64,000 nucleotides of DNA from Powellomyces hirtus (lineage: Eukaryota; Chytridiomycota; Chytridiomycetes; Spizellomycetales; Powellomycetaceae): contig JAHLKG010000026.1 in NCBI GenBank assembly GCA_025526995.1, positions 92,001-156,000 of the forward strand, given 5' to 3'. The position numbers and the translations under genes are program-made. How positions within the stretch are numbered: position 1 is the stretch's first letter; every line of letters starts with the position of its first letter. This document shows positions 23,367 through 32,456 of this stretch, piece by piece. The notes under the pieces were generated by a model. The model saw nothing but the letters and a program-made list of their open reading frames with translations, did no database searches and was not told the DNA's origin.

Positions 23367-26300
23367 GACTGCAATGGCACTACAAATGACATCACCATAC
23401 CTCTCGTTCGAGAAATGTATCATATCTCGCCAACTCCAATGGCTTTCGCTACCCAAACTTGCTCAAGGACAAATGCGTCCAATGTACCGACACACGCGTC
23501 GAAAAATACATCTACCGAATTGACAAAATGGACAAACGCGTCCAATGTACCGACACACGCGTCCGATACATCGATTCAAGCGCTCAACCTGTCGACAGAC
23601 GCTACCGGTATCTCGGTCACGCATTCTACCCCGCTCCAAGCCACAAACCCGACCATTTCAGTGTCGGGGCTGACCGCCCCTAATCGGGGCTGGTCAGCCC
23701 CATTGGGGAACGTCAGCCCCATCCTCACTGAGGATGCCCCCCCCCAGAGCACCGCCCCCTCGGTGCTCTCGGAAAGGAGGGGGGGGCACGCACCCCTGCA
23801 GAGGGGGCCGGCAGCTTTAGCACTGCCTCCACTGCTGCTTCGGCGGCTTCTTCTGGGGCTTGTTCTGGTCCCTCTTCTCCTGTCAACGAAGGAACCCTCT
23901 GGCATCACCGATTGGGCCATCCTGGCACTCACATCATGAAGCAACTCAAGCTCCCAATGACCAACGAAGTCTGCAAAGGTTGCGAGTTTGGGAAGCACAA
24001 GCGCTCACCATTCAACGGTACGATGACACGGTCCAAGACGCCACTCGATCGCCTACATTTCGACCTAAACGGTCCGCACATACCCGCGGTTGGCGATGAG
24101 AAATATGCCCTTGTTGTGATCGATGACTATTCACGCTTCACATGGATCTTCTTCTTGAAGACGAAGAGCGAATCTACTGCAAAATTGATTGAATTCATCA
24201 ATGTCATCGAAAAACAGACCAACGAAAGGGTCAGACGACTTCATTCCGATCGAGGGGGGGAGTTTGTCAATCACGATCTGAAAGAATTCATTTCAAAAAA
24301 GGGCATCCTGCACGAACTCACCGCTGCAGATTCCCCACAGTCCAACAGTGTAGCGGAAAGGTTCAACCTCCCCCTGTTCAACACCATCCGTTCATTGGAA
24401 CACTCTTACGGCATCCCGAAACAACTCTGGACCGAGTTAGCGGCTACATCAGTCTACTTACGGAATCGCCTACCCCACAAGTCCAATAACAACATTTCGC
24501 CGTATGAACGGCTCAACGGCGAAGAGCCCTCACTTTGTCACCTTTGTGTGATTTGGGCCGATGCCTTAGTGCATCTCGTCAAGAGAAAACAAGTCTCAAA
24601 GTTAACACCGCGCGCCACACGTCTCAAACTCATCGGTTACGAATTTGACGGCGCTTACTGCTGTTGGGATGACAACCGTCAAGAAATAGTCATTTCTCGC
24701 GATGTAACGTTCGACGAAAACTCAGCACTCGAACTCGCGAAAGACTACATTCCGTCCGAAGAACTCTACGAAGTCGAAGAGATTCTCGACTCACGTGATG
24801 GCCCGGAAGGCCCCATATTCCTCCGCAAATGGCTAGGATTCGAAGACAAAGACAATACATGGGAACCGCTTGAAAATGTCAATCATTTGACGGTCTTTGC
24901 TGACTACATCAACGAGAAGACGGCGAGCACTCTTTCGGCTGCAAGTACCGAAGAACCCCAAACCTACAAACAAGCGCTCTCATCAGACAACGTGCCACAG
25001 TGGACCGAGGCCATAAATACTGAATTGAAGTCCCTTCATACCAATGAAACATGGGACGTCATTAATCCCAAATCCTTACTGCACAATCAACGGCCCATCT
25101 GCACTAAATGGGTATTCAAGATTAAGCGAGACCTGAATGGTCAACCCCAACGATACAAGGCCCGGCTTGTAGTGAAAGGCTTCGAACAACGCTACGGCAT
25201 TGACTATAACGAAACCTACACTCCGGTTGCCAAGATAGCCACCCAACGCGTCCTCCTCGCTCTCGCCGCCAGTCTAGGCTTGAAATGCCATCAAATGGAT
25301 GTAGTAACCGCATTCCTGAATGGGATTGTTACCGAGACCATCCTAATCTATGCCCCTGAAGGCTCTGGCTTTCTGCCCGGGACCATCCTTTGACTCCAAA
25401 AGGCCCTTTACGGTCTGAAACAAGCCCCGCGCGAATGGTACTCCCTACTTCACAAAGAACTGACTTCTTTGGGATTCAAGCGCCTAGCAAATGACAATGC
25501 CATCTACATCAGAACTCTACCTGAAAGTGACTCATCGCAGTACATCTCCGTCTACGTCGACGATCTCCTCATTTTTGCAAAGACCGAATCGGAAATCTTG
25601 TCAATCAAGACATCCCTGCACAACGAGTTCAACATGACAGACCTAGGCGAAGTCAACCACTACCTAGGAATGAGAGTTCGACGCGATTACTCAAGGCATG
25701 TCATCTACCTCGATCAAGAGTCATATGTAAATGACATTCTCGAGCACTTTGGTATGCAAGACTGCAAGCCCGTCAATACACCGATGGACCAGACCAAGCT
25801 CGAACCCTACAAAGTCGAAAATACAAAGACTTCACCTAACCCGGAAGGGGGAGAATATCGCGAAATCGTTGGTTCTCTCATGTACCTGATGATATGCACG
25901 CGCCCTGACATCGCTGCTGCGGTCAGTATGCTTTCTTGCTTTGCAAGCAACCCCTCGCCTCAACATCTGCAAGCTGCAAAGCGCGTTCTGCGCTACCTAC
26001 GGGGAACATCAGATTACAGCCTCTGCATCGGCGGAAATAACGTCACCCTTCACGGCTACAGCGATGCCGATTGGGGAAATAACATCATTGACCGACGGTC
26101 AATCACTGGCTACCTTTTCTACATTGGAAATGCGGGCCCCGTTACTTGGGCTTCGAAGCGCCAACCCACCGTTGCTCTCTCATCTACCGAAGCTGAATAC
26201 ATGGCACTTTCCTTCGCCACTCAAGAGACAATTTGGCTTCGCTCACTTCTGCAAGAACTCCAAATCCCCGAATATCTTGATGAAAATGCTCGACCTACAA

Positions 26301-26584
26301 CGATCTACGAAGACAATCAGTCATGCATCTCGTTGGCAATGAATCCCGTGCATCACGCCCGTACCAAGCACATCGACATTCGACATCACTTCATTCGTGA
26401 TCACATCGACAAGGAGATTCACCTGGAGTACTTACCTACCGCTGAAATGGTAGCCGACTCACTTACGAAGCCTTTACCGGCCCCGGCATTCAAATACCAT
26501 CGCGAAAGCATGTGCATCAAGCACTACGACAACACCATCACGCCAATGACGAAAGCGTCCATGACGGAGCTCCCGAATGAGTAA
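23367..26584 (+). pseudogene. Family A integrase-chromodomain-RT-RNase H region
   Basis: After a linker with two copies of ACGCGTCCAATGTACCGACA and a GC-rich stretch, the frame shifts by -1 between about 23672 and 23900 and integrase opens with LWHHRLGHPGTH. The catalytic core reads HFDLNGP, SDRGGEF and SVAERFN (D, D, E). A chromodomain follows at 24767-24916, then RT (KWVFKIKRDLNGQPQRYKAR, YVDDLLIF) and RNase H (YSDADWGN, SSTEAEYMAL, DNQSC). TGA at 25391-25393 stops RT; the minus-strand copy ends in C at the matching base, so the ancestral codon was probably CGA. The end is TAA 26582-26584. Confidence 0.85.
24767..24916 (+). other. Chromodomain inside family A pol
   Basis: Reads YEVEEILDSRDGPEG, then FLRKWLGFEDKDNTWEPLEN. 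This matches the HP1-type chromodomain, and the three cage residues align: Tyr (in YEVEE), Trp (in RKW) and Phe (in LGF). It lies between the integrase C-terminus and the reverse transcriptase. Chromodomains bind methylated histone H3 tails; a targeting role is inferred. Confidence 0.85.
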
Positions 26585-26623
26585 AATCCCATCATCGCGG
26601 ATCGATTGCTCGGACAGGGGGTG

Positions 26624-26993
26624 TATTGGAATGTTGAGACTTGCGTACTCAACGTTTGGTCCTTACATTAGATCCTTACTTGGATTCTCCAACTAGAACG
26701 CGTGACCACTATACCGGTAACGCTAAGAGCTGAATTGGATCACGTGACATCACGTGATTGGAGAAAAGGTAGATTAGAACGCTCGAAGCGAGACATTGCC
26801 GATAAGACTTTAAGACATAAAAAAAATACATTCACATACATTACATCTCCGTGCATCTGACAACACTACATCGTCATCTGCATCACAGAAGTACTCTGTA
26901 AACCCCCTTTACGAAGTATACTGGAGGCCACATCAAATTCGGCCAATCCTCTGCAATTCCAATAAAGTACTGGAAGTGCCGATATCTCCAATA
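26624..26993 (+). repeat. Family A 3' LTR, 370 bp
   Basis: Begins TATTGGAATG after the polypurine tract and ends CTCCAATA, then passes straight into reverse-transcriptase sequence of the minus-strand element (26994 on). Confidence 0.85.
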
Positions 26994-28540
26994 GAAGGAT
27001 GGTCCCGGGCGGAAAGCCAGAGCCTTCAGGGGCATAGATTAGGATGGTCTCGGTAACAATCCCATTCAGGAATGCAGTTACTACATCCATTTGATGGCAT
27101 TTCAAGCCTAGGCTGGCGGCGAGAGCGAGACGGACGCGTTGGGTAGCTATCTTTGCAACCGGAGCGTAGATTTCGTTGTAGTCGATACCGTAGTGTTGTT
27201 CGAAGCCGTTCACTACAAGCCGGGCCTTGTATCGTTGGGGTTGACCATTCAGGTCTCGCTTAATCTTGAATACCCATTTAGTGCGGATGGGCCGTTGATT
27301 GTGCGGTAAGGATTTTGGGTTAATGACTTCCCATGTTTCATTGGTATGAAGGGACTTCAATTCGGCATTTATGGCCTCGGTCCACTTTGGCGCGTCGTCT
27401 GATGAGAGCGCTTGTTTGTAGGTTTGGGGTTCTTTGGTACTTGCAGCCGAAAGGGCAATCGCCGTCTTCTCGTTGATGTAGTCAGCAAAGACTGTTAAAT
27501 GATTGACATTTTCGAGCGGTTCCCATGTATTATCTTCGTCTTTGAATCCTAGCCATTTGCAGAGGAATTTGGGGCCTTCCGGGCCATCACGTGAGTTGAG
27601 AATCTCTTCGACTTTGTAGAGTTCTTCGGGCGGGATGTAGTCTTTCGCGAGTTCAAGTGCTGAGTTTTTGTCAAACGTTACATTGCAAGAAATGACTATT
27701 TCTTGACGGTTGTCATCCCAACAGCGGTAAGCGCCGTCAAATTCATAACCGATGAGTTTGAGACGTGTGGCGCGCGGTGCCAACTTTGAGACTTGTTTTC
27801 TCTTGACGAGATGCACGAAGGCATTGGCCCAAATCACACGACGGTGACAAAGTGAGGGCTCTTTGCCGTTGAGCCGTTTGTACGGCGAAATGTTGTTATT
27901 GGACTTGTGGGGTAGGCGATTCTGTAAGTAGACTGATGTAGCCGCTAACTCGGTCCAGAGTTGTTTCGGGATGCCGTAAGAGTGTTCCAATGAACGGATG
28001 GTGTTGAACAGGGGGAGGTTGAACCTTTCCGCTACACTGTTGAACTGTGGGGAATCTGCAGCGGTGAGTTCGTGCAGGATGCCCTTTTTTGAAATGAATT
28101 CTTTCAGATCGTGATTGACAAACTCCCCCCCTCGATCGGAATGAAGTCGTCTGACCCTTTCGTTGGTCTGTTTTTCGATGACATTGATGAATTCAATCAA
28201 TTTTGCAGTAGATTCGCTCTTCGTCTTCAAGAAGAAGATCCATGTGAAGCGTGAATAGTCATCGATCACAACAAGGGCATATTTCTCATCGCCAACCGCG
28301 GGTATGTGCGGACCGTTTAGGTCGAAATGTAGGCGATCGAGTGGCGTCTTGGACCGTGTCATCGTACCGTTGAATGGTGAGCGCTTGTGCTTCCCAAACT
28401 CGCAACCTTTGCAGACTTCGTTGGTCATTGGGAGCTTGAGTTGCTTCATGATGTGAGTGCCAGGATGGCCCAATCGGTGATGCCAGAGGGTTCCTTCGTT
28501 GACAGGAGAAGAGGGACCAGAACAAGCCCCAGAAGAAGCC
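26994..28540 (-). pseudogene. Family A integrase-chromodomain-RT (outer element)
   Basis: Minus-strand sister of the region above, open from the integrase HHCC segment to PEGSGFPPGTIL in RT, where it is cut by the inserted copy. It keeps DDE residues and a chromodomain (27466-27618, YKVEEILNSR then CKWLGFKDEDNTWEP) with the cage Tyr, Trp and Phe. The linker upstream (about 28540-29018) has the same GC-rich stretch, run of nine C/G and frame change as the plus-strand copy. Confidence 0.8.
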
Positions 28541-29018
28541 GCCGAAGCAGCAGTGGAGGCAGTGCTAAAGCTGCCGGCCCCCTCTGCAGGGGTGCGTGCC
28601 CCCCCCTCCTTTCCGAGAGCACCGAGGGGGCGGTGCTCTGGGGGGGGGCATCCTCAGTGAGGATGGGGCTGACGTTCCCCAATGGGGCTGACCAGCCCCG
28701 ATTAGGGGCGGTCAGCCCCGACACTGAAATGGTCGGGTTTGTGGCTTGGAGCGGGGTAGAATGCGTGACCGAGATACCGGTAGCGTCTGTCGACAGGTTG
28801 AGCGCTTGAATCGATGTATCGGACGCGTGTGTCGGTACATTGGACGCGTTTGTCCATTTTGTCAATTCGGTAGATGTATTTTTCGACGCGTGTGTCGGTA
28901 CATTGGACGCATTTGTCCTTGAGCAAGTTTGGGTAGCGAAAGCCATTGGAGTTGGCGAGATATGATACATTTCTCGAACGAGAGGTATGGTGATGTCATT
29001 TGTAGTGCCATTGCAGTC

Positions 29019-30647
29019 TTAAATGACAGCGCTCTCATCTTCAAAGGTAACTCTCTTTCCATCTTTGGCAAGTGCGGAGACCAAGATGAGAGTTTTGGCG
29101 AGTTTTGGAACGTAGAGAACATCAGTGAGAGGTACATCTCCATCTGGAAGCTTCAAGATAGCGTTCCCTTTTGCTTCGGCATCAAGAAAGGCATTGTTTC
29201 CAAATCTGACGCGCGTTGAGTGCTCTTCGTAGGATTCGAGAATGGAAGTGTCATTTGTCATGTGCTGTGAGCAGCCCGAATCCAGGTAAGCCAATGTAGT
29301 GGCATTGTCTGCTTCTGCAATGTTGGCATTAGCAGCGGGTTTTAAGGCTTTGACTGCCTTGGCTTTGAGGGGACAATCGAATGGGGTATGTTCATTCGAA
29401 TTGCATAACCAACAGGGGAAGTTCCGTCTTTTCTTTGAGTCTGTGGTCTTCTTTGCGTCAGTCTTCTTGTGACTTGAGCCGTCTTTCTTCGAAGGTTGGG
29501 CTTTGAGCGCAATGGTTTCGCTCTTCTTGGCGAAACGGTTGTTTTGGTTACTCTTGTTACTTCCATTGTCCAGACGCGTGGCAGCTGCTTGTAGGCCTTC
29601 GAGATCATCAAAACTTTGCGTTCTGACGAGCTCCGCTTGATGGTCGTTCATGCCTCGAAGGTAGAACCATTTGTAGACTAGAAACGGGATGTCCGAGACG
29701 AGCTGACTGGTAATCTTCGTGAACAAGGCATTGTACTGTGAGATGGTATGGCTTCCTTGTTGTAATCTTTCTAGTTGAGTGAGTAGGACTTCCTCGTGAT
29801 CGGTTGGTTGATAACACCAGAGGAATAGTCGCTTGAAAGTTTGCCAATTCGTGATGCTGTCAGCATTCCCCTTTTTGGCCTCTTTGCAGTAGTTTTGATA
29901 CCATTGTTTTGCATCGCCAGAGAGCTTGGCAAAGATGAATGCAAGTTGTTCTTCTCCAGGTACTGATTTGAGACAAAAGACCACTTCAATTTGATCAACA
30001 AAGTCGACGAGTTTTGAGAGATTTCCCGTTCCGTCAAATGTGATGACTGCATTGATCGCTGATTCAAAGAATTCGAATGATGTGCGCTGAGCTTCACGGT
30101 CTTCACGTTTTTGGCTGCTCGTAGTTGTTGTGCTCTCCGTTGGGGAAGACGGACGAAAGTGAGGGGCAACTGGGGCTTCAAGTTTGCCATGAGTAATGTG
30201 TTGATGTAGAAAAGGGTACTCAAGGCCCGCTTTTGGGCTTCTCATCGGTAAAACGGCCATAGGATGACCACCGATATGAGGCTTTCCGTACTTTTTGGGT
30301 TGTTGATGGGAAGTTGATGTAGCAAGAGGGTTTGAACTAGTCAATAAAGTCCTCTCCAACCTGTCCATCCGATGGTCGAGCTTTTCGTCGATTTCCATCT
30401 TGAACCTCTGCAGAATTTCCATGACAATGTCAGTCGGTACTTTGGACGGTACTGTCGCCGGGTCTGCATGAATTTCTCCATGATTCATCTCATCCACATC
30501 GGCATCTGCGTTGTGGGAATCACGGTAGATCGAGGCATCGATATTAACGTCTTCTTCAGCATCAGGACCCCGTTTGGCTTCTTGTGTGGCTTGACGGGCT
30601 TGTTGGCGGGTCTGCACTCCGTGAATGGGAGATCTTGCAGTAGGCAT
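29019..30647 (-). CDS. Family A gag-protease, intact frame
   Basis: Uninterrupted 542-residue frame from ATG 30647 to TAA at 29019-29021. Order: acidic N-terminus, capsid-like domain, zinc knuckle (CWLCNSNEHTPFDC) and protease active site LDSGCSQHMT. This is the structural part of the element: gag packages the RNA and the protease would cut the precursor. The terminal TAA lies at the same place as in the plus-strand copy, so it may be a real gag-protease stop followed by a recoded pol, or a shared defect. The element as a whole is dead because pol is cut. Confidence 0.8.
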   Translation of the reverse strand: MPTARSPIHGVQTRQQARQATQEAKRGPDAEEDVNIDASIYRDSHNADADVDEMNHGEIHADPATVPSKVPTDIVMEILQRFKMEIDEKLDHRMDRLERTLLTSSNPLATSTSHQQPKKYGKPHIGGHPMAVLPMRSPKAGLEYPFLHQHITHGKLEAPVAPHFRPSSPTESTTTTSSQKREDREAQRTSFEFFESAINAVITFDGTGNLSKLVDFVDQIEVVFCLKSVPGEEQLAFIFAKLSGDAKQWYQNYCKEAKKGNADSITNWQTFKRLFLWCYQPTDHEEVLLTQLERLQQGSHTISQYNALFTKITSQLVSDIPFLVYKWFYLRGMNDHQAELVRTQSFDDLEGLQAAATRLDNGSNKSNQNNRFAKKSETIALKAQPSKKDGSSHKKTDAKKTTDSKKRRNFPCWLCNSNEHTPFDCPLKAKAVKALKPAANANIAEADNATTLAYLDSGCSQHMTNDTSILESYEEHSTRVRFGNNAFLDAEAKGNAILKLPDGDVPLTDVLYVPKLAKTLILVSALAKDGKRVTFEDESAVI

Positions 30648-30747
30648 CTGGACGGTGTGCTCGGTACTTTTTTGACACTTGAATTCGACGAAAGACTGGT
30701 AGTTTTCAGGTGTTACGAAGGGAGAATGATTTGAATTTGACCGGTCT

Positions 30748-30761
30748 CAGGGCTCATAACC
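30748..30761 (-). other. Primer-binding site of outer family A element
   Basis: Plus reading CAGGGCTCATAACC, the complement of the site at 21620-21633, immediately inside the 5' LTR. Confidence 0.75.
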
Positions 30762-31118
30762 TATTAGAGATATCGGCTATTCCAGTACTTTATCGGAATT
30801 GCAGAGGATTGACCAAATTCGAGGCAGCCCCCAGTAAACTTTGTAAAGGGGGGTTTACAGAGCTCTTCTGTGATGCAGATGATGGTGTATAGTAGTCAGA
30901 TGCACGGAGATGTAATGTATGTTATGTCTTGAGTCTTATCGATAATGTCTCGCTTGTCAAGCGTTCTAATCTACTTATCTCCAATCACGTGATCACACAT
31001 GATCCAATTCAGCTCTTAGCGTTACCGGTATCACGGTCACGCGCTCTAGCCAGAGAATCCAAGTAAGGATCTAATGTAAGGACTAAACGTTGAGTACACA
31101 AGTCTCAACATTCCAAAA
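30762..31118 (-). repeat. Family A 5' LTR of the outer element, 357 bp
   Basis: Minus-oriented LTR; low end TATTAGAG, high end TCCAAAA (one base changed from TCCAATA). It is the partner of the LTR at 20133-20499. Confidence 0.8.
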
Positions 31119-31240
31119 GATATAGTACAATAGTGTCCAAGATAGAAGAATAGAAGCAAAGGAATAAAGGCTTCTGAGTGACTGGCCGGAGCTCCTTGGT
31201 ATCCCAATACGCCCCTTCTAAGGAGCAAAGGTAGGGAAAA

Positions 31241-31502
31241 TGTTGGTCTGAGAGTATCTGGGTAGATAGTTGAGGAAGCTTTCAGGGTAGTTGACTAGGC
31301 AAAACAACGAAGTAACTTAATCCCGCTTTATTGGAGAAAAAGAGAAAAGGTCCCACCGATATATTAAGTATGGAAGGAAAACTACTTATATCGGAGTTGA
31401 TCACGTGGGTTGCACGTGATCGCGTGACTCATCATAGTGGCTTAGCATACGCCCTGCGATGGCGCAGTTGTGACTCGATGACAGAGTCTGTACACGCCAA
31501 CA
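31241..31502 (-). repeat. Family C 3' LTR, 262 bp
   Basis: Plus reading starts TGTTGGTCTGAGAG and ends CACGCCAACA, so termini are canonical TGTTGG...CCAACA. It contains palindromic CACGTG-type motifs near 31404-31420. Confidence 0.92.
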
Positions 31503-31711
31503 CCCCCACTCAGACCTGGTAGTCTGTCAGTAAGAGAGTTGCTCTATCTACTTTTACTACACACACCCACGCACACACCCCACACACCCCATTTATTACA
31601 TTTTTAAGAATACAAGGAATGGCCAAGGTACGTCTATGAGATCTGCGCAAATGAGGCGTAAGCTCTAACTATGTGCCAGTGGAGTTGTCAGGTTTGGGCA
31701 AGAAGACGAAG

Positions 31712-32335
31712 ATGATGGCGAGAAAAACGGCACTGCCGGCAACTGCTCCTGCGGCGACCACGGCTCCGGCTGTGCCATTGGCAGTGGTGCCCTCTGTGCC
31801 ATTGGGAGGTGCACCCGCTGCGGGGTTGTCCCGAGCGGAGATTCGAACGATGTCGGCGGCGTATGCCCGACAGTTCTACCGCAAGGACCGTCAAGAGGTT
31901 CTGGAATGCCATATCGAGCAAGCGAAAGACCGGGTGAAGGACCGGTCGAGATCTGGTACGCCTCTGGGTCGCGCACGGGCGACCGGGATGCTTGATGGAC
32001 TGAGATCTGTGCTAGAGGACCGGCGGGGCCGGAAGATGGCTGTTGGGAAGGGCAAGGGTAAAGCCCAGGCGAAGAAGAAGGCTGCGGACAAGAAGTCGGC
32101 AGTGGAGGTGAAGAGGATGTGGGACATCCTGGAGCGGGAGGCTCCCTATAATGATGAGGAAGAGGAGGAGGAGGAGGGGGAAGCCGAGGAGTTGGAGGGA
32201 TCACCGATCTCTCCAAGCCGACGCTCACCCTCAAGCGATGAGGATGATGGAGGAGGGGCAGGCCCGTCCTCCTGGGGGGCATGGCTTCGGGTTCCGCAAT
32301 TTCGGTGTAGATGCCAAGGTAAGCCAATGTTGTGA
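31712..32335 (+). CDS. Antisense ORF behind family C pol, unknown function
   Basis: A 207-residue frame (ATG 31712, stop 32335) on the strand opposite to the element, between the end of pol and the 3' LTR. It is Ala-rich at first, then has a basic helical stretch (MSAAYARQFYRKDRQEVLEC), a Lys-rich part (KGKGKAQAKKKAADKK) and an acidic run of Glu ending in a Ser/Asp-rich tail. The composition suggests a nuclear or nucleic-acid-associated protein, but no family is recognised. Antisense ORFs in this position are known from some plant LTR elements. The frame extends upstream without ATG. The opposite strand is also open here but codes a Pro/Ser-rich product typical of a shadow. Confidence 0.5.
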   Translation: MMARKTALPATAPAATTAPAVPLAVVPSVPLGGAPAAGLSRAEIRTMSAAYARQFYRKDRQEVLECHIEQAKDRVKDRSRSGTPLGRARATGMLDGLRSVLEDRRGRKMAVGKGKGKAQAKKKAADKKSAVEVKRMWDILEREAPYNDEEEEEEEGEAEELEGSPISPSRRSPSSDEDDGGGAGPSSWGAWLRVPQFRCRCQGKPML

Positions 32336-32456
32336 GTAATTCTCCTGACATTCAGCAAGTAACACTTGGGCTCGGTGTGCTTCCGTAGGCGCGCCCTCAT
32401 TGCGTATTCTCTCATCAAATATATGAGTCCCGTTTGTAATCCTCAGGACAGTGTCC

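Larger units (their letters stand above)
21252..26993 (+). mobile_element. Family A copia retrotransposon, full length, defective
   Basis: 5742-bp element with 5' LTR 21252-21619, primer-binding site, gag, protease, integrase, chromodomain, reverse transcriptase, RNase H, polypurine tract (about 26611-26623) and 3' LTR 26624-26993. The integrase-before-RT order defines Ty1/copia. It lies inside the minus-strand family A element. Flanks AGAAC and GAAGG do not match, so this was not a simple integration or the junction was later reworked. It carries a TAG in gag (22092-22094), a TAA after protease (23364-23366) and a TGA in RT (25391-25393). Confidence 0.85.
20133..31118 (-). mobile_element. 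Family A copia element, split by a second family A copy
   Basis: Minus-strand element whose 5' half (LTR, gag, protease, integrase, chromodomain and part of reverse transcriptase) is 26994-31118, and whose 3' end (RNase H part and LTR) is 20133-21251. A plus-strand family A element occupies 21252-26993. About 490 bp of pol between the halves is missing. The outer flanks GGTAT (20128-20132) and GATAT (31119-31123) match at four of five bases, which fits one insertion with an aged duplication. That the halves are one element is inference from order, orientation and complementarity. Confidence 0.7.

Noticed and set aside
23415..23939. Separate gene with a Leu-rich membrane-like end
   Set aside because: It is the linker between protease and integrase of family A; the Leu run is the wrong frame after the shift.
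31665..32351. 228-codon minus frame in family C behind pol
   Set aside because: Pro/Ser-rich low complexity opposite the charged plus-strand ORF; more likely the complement of a real frame.
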